The position numbers and the translations under genes were made by a program. Shown here in pieces: positions 1 through 9,343 of a stretch of 64,000 nt of DNA. Source of the DNA: Gammaproteobacteria bacterium. Lineage in GTDB: Bacteria; Pseudomonadota; Gammaproteobacteria; Eutrophobiales; Eutrophobiaceae. A model generated the notes under the pieces. It saw nothing but the letters and a program-made list of their open reading frames with translations. It ran no database searches and was not told the origin of the DNA. The DNA is taken from NCBI GenBank assembly GCA_030829955.1, contig JAURNY010000019.1, positions 88,026 through 152,025 of the forward strand, given 5' to 3'. The stretch's first letter is position 1; the number at the start of each line of letters is the position of its first letter.

Positions 1-1125
1 GTTATTAAAACATTTCGATTTAACCGCGGATCATATTTGGTAGAGCTTAAACATGACGTAGTTAATCAGTCAGGAGAAACCTGGAGCGGTAGTGCTTATG
101 CACAACTAAACAGAACTGATCCTGCCGATAGCGGGTCCCCTTTTCTCTATACTTATACCGGTGCAGTAATATCTACACCGGAAACCCGATATGAAAAGAT
201 TAGTTTCGATGACATAAAGAAAGAATCTTTATCAATAGAGGTTAGTAATGGTTGGGTTGCCATGCTACAACATTATTTTTTTAGTGCCTTGCTGCCTGGT
301 AATACTGAAGATGTCTATCGATATTACACATTAAACCCTGGTGACAAGAGTTATGTTATTGGATCGGTAACACCATCAATATCGTTGGCAGTAGGTGAAA
401 ACGCATCATTTCAGCAAAAAATGTTTTTTGGTCCAAAGCTACAAAAACAACTTGATGAAATTGCTGATGGTCTCGAATTAACAGTCGACTATGGGATGTT
501 ATGGTTTATAGCGAAACCGTTGTACTGGGTGCTGGACAAAATTCATGCCTATACTGGCAATTGGGGTTGGTCAATTATCCTGCTTACTTTATTGATCAAG
601 ATCGCTTTTTATCGTTTATCAGCAGCCGGTTATCGTTCCATGGCTAACATGCGGCGCGTTCAGCCGCGCCTGGTAGCAATTAAGGAGCGATATGAAAACG
701 ATCGCGCCCGACTTAATCAGGCCATGATGGATATTTATAAGGAAGAAAAAATAAATCCGTTAGGCGGGTGTTTTCCAATATTGATTCAGATACCTGTCTT
801 TATTGCGCTTTATTGGGTGCTTTTGGAAACGGTTGAGCTTAGACAATCACCATTCATGTTTTGGATAAATGATTTATCCACAAAAGATCCGTATTTTGTT
901 TTGCCTTTGTTAATGGGTATATCCATGTTTGTGCAGCAGAAGTTGAATCCTGCGCCGATGGATCCAATACAGGCAAAAGTCATGTCTATCTTGCCCATTA
1001 TGTTTACAGTCTTTTTTGCCTTTTTTCCATCTGGTCTGGTGTTATATTGGGTGGTCAACAACGTCCTTTCCATCGCCCAACAGTGGATGATTACTCGCAG
1101 TATCGAAAAAACCAAACCAGCTTAA
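1..1125 (+). CDS. yidC: Membrane protein insertase YidC, C-terminal part (5' end outside window)
   Basis: YidC inserts and folds inner-membrane proteins, alone or with SecYEG. The reading frame is open from base 1, so the start lies outside; 374 residues are visible against about 540-560 for the family. Residues 1 to about 150 are the end of the periplasmic beta-domain (FNRGSYLVEL matches its typical phrasing). Membrane segments follow, with the conserved NPLGGCFPILIQIPVF and FPSGLVLYWVVNN stretches. The hydrophilic-groove position that is Arg in E. coli appears as Lys here (LLIKIAFYRL). The gene lies 4 bases before mnmE, the usual order near the origin. Confidence 0.96.
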   Translation, partial: VIKTFRFNRGSYLVELKHDVVNQSGETWSGSAYAQLNRTDPADSGSPFLYTYTGAVISTPETRYEKISFDDIKKESLSIEVSNGWVAMLQHYFFSALLPGNTEDVYRYYTLNPGDKSYVIGSVTPSISLAVGENASFQQKMFFGPKLQKQLDEIADGLELTVDYGMLWFIAKPLYWVLDKIHAYTGNWGWSIILLTLLIKIAFYRLSAAGYRSMANMRRVQPRLVAIKERYENDRARLNQAMMDIYKEEKINPLGGCFPILIQIPVFIALYWVLLETVELRQSPFMFWINDLSTKDPYFVLPLLMGISMFVQQKLNPAPMDPIQAKVMSILPIMFTVFFAFFPSGLVLYWVVNNVLSIAQQWMITRSIEKTKPA

Positions 1126-1129
1126 AAAC

Positions 1130-2449
1130 ATGTCTGCGCCGGACACTATTGCTGCTGTTGCTACACCTCCCGGTCGAGGTGGGGTTGGTGTAATCAGGGT
1201 TTCAGGCGGGCGCGCTTGTGATATTGCCAAAAAAGTTACTGGCAAAACTATTCAGGCAGGGCAGCATCGTTTTAGTGACTTTAGAGATAATGAAAACAAT
1301 CTCATTGATAAAGGGCTATGTCTCTATTTTCAACGCCCGCACTCTTATACCGGTGAAGATGTAGTCGAGTTTCAGACACATGGTAGTGATACCGTTTTGC
1401 AAATGTTATTGCAAACATGTATTTTTTTTGGTGCCAGGATGGCAAAGCCCGGTGAATTTACTGAAAGAGCGTTTCTAAATAATAAGCTTGATCTGGTTCA
1501 GGCAGAAGCTGTTGCAGATTTGATCGAAAGTCGCTCACAACAAGCAGCACGCAGCGCATTACGTTCACTTGAAGGTAAATTCTCAGAACAGGTTCATGAT
1601 GTTCATGATGAAATTGTTCAGGCCAAATCCCTGGTTGAAGCGGGGCTCGACTTTCCGGATGAAGGCGACATACAAATTGATATAGATCCTGTTAAACATC
1701 TCTTGAAAAATGCGTCCATCAAGTTAAAACAAATCGTTAAGCACGCTGAAAATGGTCAAGTACTTAACAGGTGTGCGCAAATTGTTATCGCCGGTGAACC
1801 GAATGTTGGCAAGTCCAGTTTATTAAACCGGTTAACTGGTAATGATACTGCCATCGTATCGGATGTTGCGGGTACTACACGTGATACTATCAAGCAAAAT
1901 ATATTGTTAGAAGGAATAGAGTTAACCCTGATAGACACGGCTGGTATCCGTAAAACAGATGATGTTATTGAGCGAGAGGGCGTTAGACGAACGACGGACA
2001 TCTTACAAAAGGCAGACTTGATTTTGTATGTTACCGATAAGGATAACTTTGTTGCCAGTGAGTCTTTGCCTGAAAATATCAAAACGATCACGATCAGGAA
2101 TAAGATTGATATTTATCCAGACGAAAGCGCCCAAGATAAAAATGTTCTTCACCTCTCTGTAAAAACCGGAGAAGGATTTGCTGATCTGATTGAACAAATA
2201 AAACAAAGTCTATTCATAGATCATCATGATGAAAATGCTGTTACTGTCAGACAACGTCATATTGATGCATTAGTAACTATGACAGCAATTATAGATGACA
2301 CGGTTATTTCTATCGAAAGCCATGAAGGTATGGAGTTGGCAGGCGAACTTCTACGCGTGGCTTTGTTAAATCTGGATGAGATATTAGGTAAGGTAACTTC
2401 GGATGATATATTGGGTGAAATTTTTTCGCGCTTCTGTGTAGGTAAATAA
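1130..2449 (+). CDS. mnmE: tRNA uridine-5-carboxymethylaminomethyl GTPase MnmE
   Basis: MnmE works with MnmG to make the cmnm5U34 (or nm5U34) modification at the tRNA wobble position, using formyl-tetrahydrofolate. The 439 residues show the N-terminal folate-binding domain (DTIAAVATPPGRGGVG start), a helical region, and an inserted GTPase domain with G1 GEPNVGKSS at residues 222-230, DTAG near 270 and NKID near 325. The protein ends FCVGK, keeping the catalytic Cys of the usual FCIGK tail. It is slightly shorter than E. coli MnmE (454 residues). It starts 4 bases after yidC and is probably co-transcribed with it. Confidence 0.97.
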   Translation: MSAPDTIAAVATPPGRGGVGVIRVSGGRACDIAKKVTGKTIQAGQHRFSDFRDNENNLIDKGLCLYFQRPHSYTGEDVVEFQTHGSDTVLQMLLQTCIFFGARMAKPGEFTERAFLNNKLDLVQAEAVADLIESRSQQAARSALRSLEGKFSEQVHDVHDEIVQAKSLVEAGLDFPDEGDIQIDIDPVKHLLKNASIKLKQIVKHAENGQVLNRCAQIVIAGEPNVGKSSLLNRLTGNDTAIVSDVAGTTRDTIKQNILLEGIELTLIDTAGIRKTDDVIEREGVRRTTDILQKADLILYVTDKDNFVASESLPENIKTITIRNKIDIYPDESAQDKNVLHLSVKTGEGFADLIEQIKQSLFIDHHDENAVTVRQRHIDALVTMTAIIDDTVISIESHEGMELAGELLRVALLNLDEILGKVTSDDILGEIFSRFCVGK

Positions 2450-2463
2450 ATCAGGATAACTTT

Positions 2464-2853
2464 ATGAGTATAAAAATAGAAATATCAGTAGGCGAGTTGT
2501 TAGACAAGATCACGATACTTGAAATCAAGGCTGAACGCATAACTGACAAAGAAAAGCTGAACAATATAAACAAGGAAAAAAAAGTATTAATGGATATATG
2601 GAATGACTCCACTTATTCAAAAAGTGATTTGAAAGCTGAAAAGCAACAATTAAAAGAGATAAATGAAGCATTATGGGAAATAGAGGATGACATTAGAGAT
2701 AAGGAAAAAGCAAAGCAGTTTGATGAAAGGTTTATCGAATTGGCGAGATCAGTTTATTTTACTAATGATAAACGCGCAGCAATAAAAAAAGTTATTAATG
2801 AAAAAACGGGTTCCGAGCTTACCGAGGAAAAATCTTACCAGGATTATTCCTGA
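2464..2853 (+). CDS. DUF6165 family protein
   Basis: This is a 129-residue cytoplasmic protein, very rich in Lys and Glu, with a predicted long helical or coiled-coil character. The N-terminus (IEISVGELLDKITILEIK) matches what I recall of DUF6165, a family often found beside GT9 glycosyltransferases in lipopolysaccharide regions. No catalytic motif is visible and the function is unknown. It sits 14 bases after mnmE and 14 before a GT9 gene on the same strand, which suggests a role linked to surface-glycan assembly. That role is inferred from context only. Confidence 0.75.
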   Translation: MSIKIEISVGELLDKITILEIKAERITDKEKLNNINKEKKVLMDIWNDSTYSKSDLKAEKQQLKEINEALWEIEDDIRDKEKAKQFDERFIELARSVYFTNDKRAAIKKVINEKTGSELTEEKSYQDYS

Positions 2854-2867
2854 TACGATTTTAATCA

Positions 2868-3776
2868 ATGGAAAAAGCCCAACAAATACTGTTTATTGGT
2901 TTAAGTTGTGTCGGTGATGTCGTTATGACAACGCCATTAATTCGTTCATTGCATTCGCTTTTTCCTGAAGCCAGGTTTGACTTTGTTGTTGATGGAAGAT
3001 CAAAAGCTTTATATGAAAACTGTCCTTATAGAAGGCAGATATTTGAAAAAAATAAAAACAAATTTATGCGAGGCTTGCCAGAATTATTAAAACAGTTATG
3101 GCGTTATAAATACGATCTTATCGTTGATGTACGAACTGATGGGATGGCTTATTTGTTGAGGGGCAAAAAAAGGCTAACAAAATTTAATTCCGTCCCCTAT
3201 GGTGAACATGCCGTTGAGAAACTAATGGGTGTAATTGCCCCCTTACATAAGGATAAGCCAATACCTGATACGGAAGTATGGATGTGTGATGAGCATGCGG
3301 AATATGCAAGAAATAAACTTTCCGTTTTTAAAGACAAGAGTAAATTGCTTGCTATATCTACGGGCGAGCCAAGTAAGCCCCATAAAAACTGGATGACAGA
3401 TAAATGGATTCAGTTTCTTGATGAAATTTCAAATCATATTTCCGGCTTGGTTTTTATAGGTGGCCCGAATGAAGTAGCCGAAATCAGCATCATAAAAGAA
3501 CGGGTAAAAACCCCATTTATTGATGTTGCTGGTAATAGTAGTTTGCTTGAATCTGCCGCTATTTTAAAGCAAATGAGTCTTTATGTTGGGCCTGATTCCG
3601 GCCCAGGCCATCTTGCTGCAGCAGTTGATACAAAAACAATCACACTGTTTAGTCTTTTTGGGCCTGAGCGTTATTTGCCATGGGGAAAAAAAGCTTTCAG
3701 TGTTCGGGGTGAAGAAAACGATGCGCGAAATATTTCCGTGGCTGAGATAGTGACGTTGTTTAATCGAGTTATCTAA
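2868..3776 (+). CDS. Glycosyltransferase family 9 (heptosyltransferase-like)
   Basis: This 302-residue GT-B enzyme is of the heptosyltransferase type, which adds sugars to the lipopolysaccharide core at the cytoplasmic face of the inner membrane. The N-terminus ILFIGLSCVGDVVMTTPLIRSL is the GT9 start, and the C-terminal half has the GPDSGPGHLAAA donor-site motif near residue 245. It is shorter than WaaC or WaaF (about 320-350), so donor and acceptor cannot be assigned. The stop codon overlaps the stop of a convergent GT9 gene by 3 bases. Confidence 0.88.
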   Translation: MEKAQQILFIGLSCVGDVVMTTPLIRSLHSLFPEARFDFVVDGRSKALYENCPYRRQIFEKNKNKFMRGLPELLKQLWRYKYDLIVDVRTDGMAYLLRGKKRLTKFNSVPYGEHAVEKLMGVIAPLHKDKPIPDTEVWMCDEHAEYARNKLSVFKDKSKLLAISTGEPSKPHKNWMTDKWIQFLDEISNHISGLVFIGGPNEVAEISIIKERVKTPFIDVAGNSSLLESAAILKQMSLYVGPDSGPGHLAAAVDTKTITLFSLFGPERYLPWGKKAFSVRGEENDARNISVAEIVTLFNRVI

Positions 3777-4879
3777 TAACTTTTTATTAGTTGGCTCAAT
3801 GAAGTATAAACGTCTTCAGGGCTAATCATTTTCATGCAGATATTATCTTCACATTCTGTCTTTAGGCAAAAACTACAGGATAATACATTTTCGTGAACTA
3901 TTGACTCTGGGTTATTCGGATACCATTTGTTAGAAAGATCTCTTGTTGAAAATAGTACAATCTGGCGGGCCTCGATAATGTCTGCTAAATGCATCGCGCC
4001 CGTATCAAGACTAATAGCTACTCTCGCTTTTTTAAGAACAAAAGCTAGTTCCGAAAGTGACAATTTGCCACAAGCGTTAATTACATTATGAAAAGACGCA
4101 CAGATATTGTTTGCTTCATTTAGCTCATTTTCGCCGCCGCAAATAATTATCGAGTAATTTTCTCCAATTAGTTTAATTAAGGTTTTCCAGTGTTCGAGCG
4201 GCCATTTTTTTGGTTGTAGTTTTCCACCAATAAGAAATACGATATATGGTTGCTTAGTATTAATTATGTCGAGAATTTGTTTATCATTGGGTTCAGCCGA
4301 CTCAACAACCATTTTATTGCTGTTTGTTATGCCATGTTTATTGAGGGTATTGTTAAATCGCTTAGTCTCGGTTGGCATTGATAAATGTTTCTTTTGTAAA
4401 CCCATAAAGTTTTTTACACGTCCGGCGTCCCAACCAAATGCATTTCGAATATTCAGATAGAATCGAACTAGCAACATGTTCCGGATAGATTTATATAAGC
4501 CAATGTTTTGTGGTAATTGAATAAACAAGTCGTATGATTGTTTTTTTAGTTTTTGTATTATTTCTTTCCGCTCTTTTTTATTTGCAACATAAACGTTGTC
4601 TATCGTGCCACTTTTTAAAGGAAGTTGAGCAAAGCTAATACCGCCAGAGTTTATATTTAGCACATCAATTATTGCATCAGGGTGGGCGTTTCTAATGTTG
4701 CTGATGCTTGGTACGGCGACAATAGAGTCGCCAAAAGCGCCATCTCTGTTAATTAATATTTTCTTAGGCTTGGACGAGTTATCTTGAAAAAGAGTTCGTT
4801 GAATAACATTAATGACAAGAAGTCTGAAGCTTATAATGAGTTTTACATAGATAAGCGCAATGCGTTTAAAGATCGTCAT
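3773..4879 (-). CDS. Glycosyltransferase family 9 protein
   Basis: This 368-residue heptosyltransferase-like enzyme has a hydrophobic N-terminal stretch (residues 5-25) ahead of the GT9 motif INRDGAFGDSIVAVPSI. The C-terminal motif SLDTGAMHLA (near residue 290) is the GT9 counterpart of the donor-binding site. A Cys-rich tail (CSFCLKTECEDNIC) near residues 335-350 could bind a metal; this is unusual but seen in some GT9 proteins. Its ATG overlaps the stop of the upstream GT9 gene (ATGA), so the two are probably translationally coupled. The sugar specificity cannot be read from the sequence. Confidence 0.88.
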   Translation of the reverse strand: MTIFKRIALIYVKLIISFRLLVINVIQRTLFQDNSSKPKKILINRDGAFGDSIVAVPSISNIRNAHPDAIIDVLNINSGGISFAQLPLKSGTIDNVYVANKKERKEIIQKLKKQSYDLFIQLPQNIGLYKSIRNMLLVRFYLNIRNAFGWDAGRVKNFMGLQKKHLSMPTETKRFNNTLNKHGITNSNKMVVESAEPNDKQILDIINTKQPYIVFLIGGKLQPKKWPLEHWKTLIKLIGENYSIIICGGENELNEANNICASFHNVINACGKLSLSELAFVLKKARVAISLDTGAMHLADIIEARQIVLFSTRDLSNKWYPNNPESIVHENVLSCSFCLKTECEDNICMKMISPEDVYTSLSQLIKSY

Positions 4880-5847
4880 GAGGCGTCAATAAGGTTTGAC
4901 TGTTTGATTTTTTCTATAACCATATCGACTTTGATATTTGCAATGTCAGCAGGAATAAAATCATTATCGTTTTTTGGTAATGTCCCCCCAGCGAAAATAA
5001 TATAATCTGCCTGTCCTAAAGCGTGGTTTCTAGTCGGATTAGTTGGCCCAAATAGACTAAACACTCTGATATTTGAACAAGTCAAAATATGCATAGGTGC
5101 TGAATCATTCGTAACCGCAAATTTAGCGTGCTTGCCGAGCGCTATTAATTCCGGCAATGAAAACTCATTGGTAGCATCGATTCCATATTTATCTGCAAGC
5201 GACCTATTTATTTCGAGTTCATCCCCAGCGCCAATCCAGATAATTTCTATGCCGAGAGAAGAGATGTACGCTGCAAGCTCATAGTAGTATGGCCATCTTT
5301 TTGTCATGTGTTGGGGGCTGGAGCCGGCATGACAGATGATATATGGTTTGTTATTTAATTTATGTTTTTCCAGCCAATAACCAACCTTCTGCTCTTGCTC
5401 TATATTAATTGGTAGCCACGGTTTAGCTGTTGCTGCTGGTAAATTATTGGCTTGAATGATCTGATTTAATCGATCAAAAGAGTGACATTGACCGTAGTAA
5501 GCAGTTTCAGGATATTTGTTATAGGCGCTATGTGGATGGTTGCCTGCGCGGATAGGAGTTCCGGATATTTTGCAAAGCTTAGAAGAGCGATTATTAGATT
5601 GTAAGTCGTAAACAACATCAAAATGCTGATTTCTAATCCAGCTTGCTTGCCTGAAGAAATTGATAATGCCTTTTCTTTCCATTGATTTGATTATTAAGCT
5701 AGGCCAATTATCAAATAAAGAGCGAAATGTATTTGAGGTTAATAACGTAATTGAATCATTTTCATGAGATTCTTGTATTTGTCTGATCACAGAACTTGCG
5801 ATGATTATATCGCCGAGTGCGCCAAATTTGATAATTAAGATTTTCAA
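4876..5847 (-). CDS. Glycosyltransferase family 9 protein (TTG start)
   Basis: This heptosyltransferase-like enzyme has the GT9 start KILIIKFGALGDIIIASSVIRQ and the donor motif VTNDSAPMHILT in the C-terminal half. An ATG at 5919 would add 24 residues not typical of the family. I prefer the TTG at 5847: it puts the GT9 motif at the very N-terminus (323 residues) and overlaps the stop of the upstream ligase gene as TTGA. The gene is the fourth of a five-gene overlapping minus-strand chain for surface glycan assembly. Donor and acceptor are unknown. Confidence 0.86.
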   Translation of the reverse strand: MKILIIKFGALGDIIIASSVIRQIQESHENDSITLLTSNTFRSLFDNWPSLIIKSMERKGIINFFRQASWIRNQHFDVVYDLQSNNRSSKLCKISGTPIRAGNHPHSAYNKYPETAYYGQCHSFDRLNQIIQANNLPAATAKPWLPINIEQEQKVGYWLEKHKLNNKPYIICHAGSSPQHMTKRWPYYYELAAYISSLGIEIIWIGAGDELEINRSLADKYGIDATNEFSLPELIALGKHAKFAVTNDSAPMHILTCSNIRVFSLFGPTNPTRNHALGQADYIIFAGGTLPKNDNDFIPADIANIKVDMVIEKIKQSNLIDAS

Positions 5848-7103
5848 GACACTGTAATTGTTAGTGATCTGATTTTTGATATATAGATATAAATAAGTAG
5901 CCAGATCATGCTGGACCATACAGAACCAAAAAATGCCATATGCGCGTTTAATGGAAAAATAGCGACTAAAACGGGCATGATAAATGGAAACAATTCTTGC
6001 TTATGTTTATTAGTAATGAAGCCCTTGCATATCAAATATAAAAAAATCAAGTAGCATAAAAAACCTATAATTCCCGTTTCTACCAAAACTTCCAGTATTA
6101 ACAAATGAGGGTGTGTTTGCGACCTCCAATGGTTGTCCTTATTTCGGTATTCTGGATATGCATATCTAAAACCTCTGGGGCCAATGCCGTTTAGTTTGTT
6201 GGCTTTTAATATGTCTATACTTGTTTCCCAGATAGGCAGTCTAAATGCTGTTGCTTTATCAATGGTTTCATAGCTAGTGCTAAATAGCCCCATGGTGTTG
6301 ATAATTCGTGTTCTTATTGGATCATATACTACAGCTGTTGTGGCGAACATAAGAACTATCGTTAATATAATTTTTAATAGAGTTTTAGTAAGTTGTGAAC
6401 GATTAGTATTATAGAGATATAAATAAAATATAAAGCCAATAGAGCTTAACGCTAGCATTAACCAGGTTGCCCGTCTTCCTGCCAAAAAAACAATAAAAAA
6501 TAGTGGCACTATTAATAAGAATCGACATGATGAATTTGCTTTGTATGAAATAAATAAAAAAACAAAAATGGATAATACAGAACAAATATGTGGTAGTTGT
6601 AATTCAGGATAAAACATGCCCGTCATGTGGCCGGGAATGGAAGAATATCCAAACAAATCAACACCAATAAAAAACTGTAGTGTTGCATCAATAACCCAAA
6701 AGCTAACGAGTAGCGCCACACCTGTTACAAGCCAATCAATACGCCTCTTGTCACTGGATAAGGCGGGAATTATAAATATTCCAGCAAGAAAAAAACGAGA
6801 ATAGGCGCTGGTTGTTTTTAGGGCTCTTTCGAATTGATAAGCGTCAAAAGTGGCTATGACCATTGCCAGCCAAATTGATAGAAAAATTTGAGAAAAAAGC
6901 TTGAGGTTTTTATCTTCGATGATCATTTTTGGTTGGCGAATAAATTGATATAAACCAAATGTTGCCATCAAGCCCACCGGATATTGATAAAGCGATTTGC
7001 TGATAAAACCAAGTATAGCAATAAATATCAACATGCTTGGCCAATATAAATCAATATAGTTTTTAATCGTTCTTATATAAATCGACACTTGAAAATCAGT
7101 CAT
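5844..7103 (-). CDS. O-antigen ligase-like polytopic membrane protein
   Basis: The 419 residues hold about ten to twelve hydrophobic segments and a large periplasmic loop late in the protein. The stretch NKLNGIGPRGFRYAYPEYR and the following THPHLLILEVLVETG fit the Wzy_C/O-antigen ligase domain, including the conserved His near the loop end. Enzymes of this family join a polyprenyl-linked glycan to lipid A-core in the periplasm. Some relatives are Wzy polymerases or protein glycosyltransferases, so the exact substrate is open. The start overlaps the upstream GT4 gene by 8 bases. No flippase or other polymerase is visible nearby. Confidence 0.8.
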   Translation of the reverse strand: MTDFQVSIYIRTIKNYIDLYWPSMLIFIAILGFISKSLYQYPVGLMATFGLYQFIRQPKMIIEDKNLKLFSQIFLSIWLAMVIATFDAYQFERALKTTSAYSRFFLAGIFIIPALSSDKRRIDWLVTGVALLVSFWVIDATLQFFIGVDLFGYSSIPGHMTGMFYPELQLPHICSVLSIFVFLFISYKANSSCRFLLIVPLFFIVFLAGRRATWLMLALSSIGFIFYLYLYNTNRSQLTKTLLKIILTIVLMFATTAVVYDPIRTRIINTMGLFSTSYETIDKATAFRLPIWETSIDILKANKLNGIGPRGFRYAYPEYRNKDNHWRSQTHPHLLILEVLVETGIIGFLCYLIFLYLICKGFITNKHKQELFPFIMPVLVAIFPLNAHMAFFGSVWSSMIWLLIYIYISKIRSLTITVS

Positions 7104-8214
7104 GACTAAACTTTTCTATATAAGCTTTCTCGTAGACTCGAATTGTCTTATCAACCATATTGGTCAATGTGAATATCGAGTTGGGCATGATCACCGTCTC
7201 TGTGTTTAATAGGCTTTGAATAGTTCTGGTTGCCGTTTTTATATCATTCGCGGGACATAAGCCCTCAGGAAACATAGCGCTTAATACTTCATGTGCGCCA
7301 CCATGATTATAAGCAACTACGGGGACATTCAGGCATAATGCCTCCAATGCTGTTCTGCCAAAGGCCTCTGGAATTTTTGCTAACGACAGAACCATATCCG
7401 AACTTTTCATTAATTCCCTGACATCGTTTCGTTGACCCAGAAAGGAAATATGTTCATTGATGCCAAGTTGTTTGACGCGTAAAAGCAATTCATTCATGTA
7501 GTTTTGTCGTCTTTTTTCGGCACTACCGACGATGACGCCATGAACTTTTTGTCCTGATTGAATTAATGTATTAATTATTTCGATAAAATCTGCCTGTCCT
7601 TTCCAGCGGGTTATTCGACCGATTATAGTGATAATTTTTGTTTCAGGTTTAATCTTGTTTATCCAAGGTGCTTGCCAATCGGCAGAGGGAGTGTAGTTGC
7701 GTGAAAATACTGCGTTATCAACACCTCGGTGAATCAGGTTAATAATGTTTTTATTTGTGTCGGGATAATTATTCAGGATGTATTGTTTAATGTATTCAGA
7801 CACTGCGATTATTTTTTCCGATCGAACCATGATTTTGCTATAAGCATTTACAGAGTAGGGACCATGAATAGTTGAGATCAATAAGGGTCTTTGTTCTGGA
7901 GCTGTCGAAAGCCATGCTAAATAGTTTACCCATGCTGGCATGCGTGATCGAACATGCACAATATTAATATTGTTATTGATAATATATTGTTTAATTTTTC
8001 GATATAAAATAAATGTGAAAAAAGATTTTCTACCTATGTTAATCGTTTTATGTTTACTTCCTTCCTCTTCCAGCTGCTTAACCAGTCTACCGCCAGCGGA
8101 AATGACATGTGAGCTATAACCTTTATTAACAAGTCCTTTAGCCACCTCAAGTGTGCCGCGCTCTACTCCACCAACCTCCAGCGCGGGCAATATTTGCAAG
8201 ACGTTTATTTTCAT
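7096..8214 (-). CDS. Glycosyltransferase family 4 protein
   Basis: This GT-B retaining glycosyltransferase shows the N-terminal LQILPALEVGGVERGTLEVAKGL typical of GT4, IGRITRWKGQADFIE at the start of the C-terminal domain, and the E-x7-E region PEAFGRTALEALCLNVPVVA. I use the ATG at 8214 (372 residues) rather than the upstream ATG at 8253. It places the GT4 motif at the N-terminus and overlaps the stop of the upstream ELM1-like gene as ATGA. It probably adds a sugar to lipopolysaccharide core or O-glycan in the cytoplasm. The specificity is unknown. Confidence 0.88.
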   Translation of the reverse strand: MKINVLQILPALEVGGVERGTLEVAKGLVNKGYSSHVISAGGRLVKQLEEEGSKHKTINIGRKSFFTFILYRKIKQYIINNNINIVHVRSRMPAWVNYLAWLSTAPEQRPLLISTIHGPYSVNAYSKIMVRSEKIIAVSEYIKQYILNNYPDTNKNIINLIHRGVDNAVFSRNYTPSADWQAPWINKIKPETKIITIIGRITRWKGQADFIEIINTLIQSGQKVHGVIVGSAEKRRQNYMNELLLRVKQLGINEHISFLGQRNDVRELMKSSDMVLSLAKIPEAFGRTALEALCLNVPVVAYNHGGAHEVLSAMFPEGLCPANDIKTATRTIQSLLNTETVIMPNSIFTLTNMVDKTIRVYEKAYIEKFSHD

Positions 8215-9116
8215 TGGTTTATAAGTCCCTTTTCCAGAAGCAGTTTTGCACATCGATGTGATTCGTTTAATATTTTAGTTGGATAGAGCTCTCTGGTTTT
8301 AAGCCATTCATCAAATGTCATTGCATATTTATCGTTTGTTAATATGTTTATTGCGCGAGTTATTTTATTTTTGTGATCAGATAACGGCGGTATCAAACCG
8401 ACTTTTGCGCCAGTGCTTAAAGCCTCATAGGTCATCGACATACTGTCTGTTGTTACCCAGATTTCTGCGGCAAAATTCAAAACTTCAAGAAGTCTGTTCC
8501 TTGGTAATTCGCTATGTGTATAAATAGATATATTTCTCTTATTAGATAAATTAAGTGACCGAAAAAAAGATGTGGGTGTTCTAGGTGAGCAGGCGATTAC
8601 AAAATTATGCTGATTGTTATCAATAATCATTTTAATTTGTGCGCTTATCTGCTCATTGTTCCAATATACATTTTTAGACGGGCCACCAATAAGAATTAAA
8701 CACAGGTTATGATCTTTTTTGTTTTTGGGCTGGATATCATTGAGCGCGCCATGAGTCTTAATAATATTATCCTTTACAGCCGGATCATCGTGTTCAGGAA
8801 TTAAACAGTAATCAAACATGCTTGCAGGAAGTGTCGGCTTCATTAGCACAACAGATGGAGAATTAAATTTTCGACTGGCTGTAATCAAAGGCAAATGAGT
8901 TTTATGTCCGGCCCCAATTACTGCCATCGGTTTTTTTTGTATGTTTAATGAGGGAAAACGCTTCGTTAAATAATGAAATAGATTTATTCGGCAATCATTA
9001 ATATTTATTTCAATGGTTTCTGCGTCGCAGAGTTTCTCTAGCGCCTTACAAAGCCCATTGCTTTGAGTATCGTGTCCGGGCCTGCCATCACTAAAGCGCC
9101 ATATTGTATTTGGCAT
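8211..9116 (-). CDS. ELM1-like (mitochondrial fission ELM1 family) protein, glycosyltransferase-like fold
   Basis: The 301 residues match the bacterial ELM1 family: start IWRFSDGRPGHDTQSNGL, a central GAGHKTHLPLI, LILIGGPSKNVYW, and WVTTDSMSMTYEALSTG. The family is named from a plant mitochondrial protein. The bacterial members resemble GT-B glycosyltransferases, and their reaction is not established as far as I know. It is the first gene of the tight glycosyltransferase chain, 9 bases after the zinc-finger gene. A role in lipopolysaccharide or polyprenyl-sugar chemistry is inferred from this setting. Confidence 0.8.
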   Translation of the reverse strand: MPNTIWRFSDGRPGHDTQSNGLCKALEKLCDAETIEININDCRINLFHYLTKRFPSLNIQKKPMAVIGAGHKTHLPLITASRKFNSPSVVLMKPTLPASMFDYCLIPEHDDPAVKDNIIKTHGALNDIQPKNKKDHNLCLILIGGPSKNVYWNNEQISAQIKMIIDNNQHNFVIACSPRTPTSFFRSLNLSNKRNISIYTHSELPRNRLLEVLNFAAEIWVTTDSMSMTYEALSTGAKVGLIPPLSDHKNKITRAINILTNDKYAMTFDEWLKTRELYPTKILNESHRCAKLLLEKGLINQ

Positions 9117-9125
9117 GGATATGTT

Positions 9126-9332
9126 TTATTCGCCCTGTAGGATAAATTCACACCCACAATACGGACACTTTTCCTTGCCGGAATGTTCTATCGGCAGATA
9201 AACACGAGGATGTTGATTCCATAAACTCATTTCAGGTAGAGGACAATGTAAGGGCAGTTGATTCGGTTTAATGTAAAACATAGATTCTTCGCTGGTTATC
9301 GTGTCCGCTTTATGTTTTTCAGAATCAGTCAT
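9126..9332 (-). CDS. Zinc-finger domain protein (zf-CHCC type)
   Basis: This small 68-residue protein has LHCPLPE, HPRVYLPIE and the C-terminal CPYCGCEFIL. Together they give the Cys-His-Cys-Cys ligand set of the zf-CHCC family, related to the NDUFS6 subunit of respiratory complex I. The function in bacteria is unclear. The ATG at 9332 is chosen over the one at 9344 because GGAGA lies 5 bases before it. The gene follows ilvE directly. In other gammaproteobacteria a similar zinc-finger gene also sits between ilvE and a heptosyltransferase gene. Confidence 0.85.
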   Translation of the reverse strand: MTDSEKHKADTITSEESMFYIKPNQLPLHCPLPEMSLWNQHPRVYLPIEHSGKEKCPYCGCEFILQGE

Positions 9333-9343
9333 AATGATCTCCA

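Noticed and set aside
810..1115. Opposite-strand frames inside yidC
   Set aside because: They lie wholly within a clear conserved gene and have no recognisable protein features.
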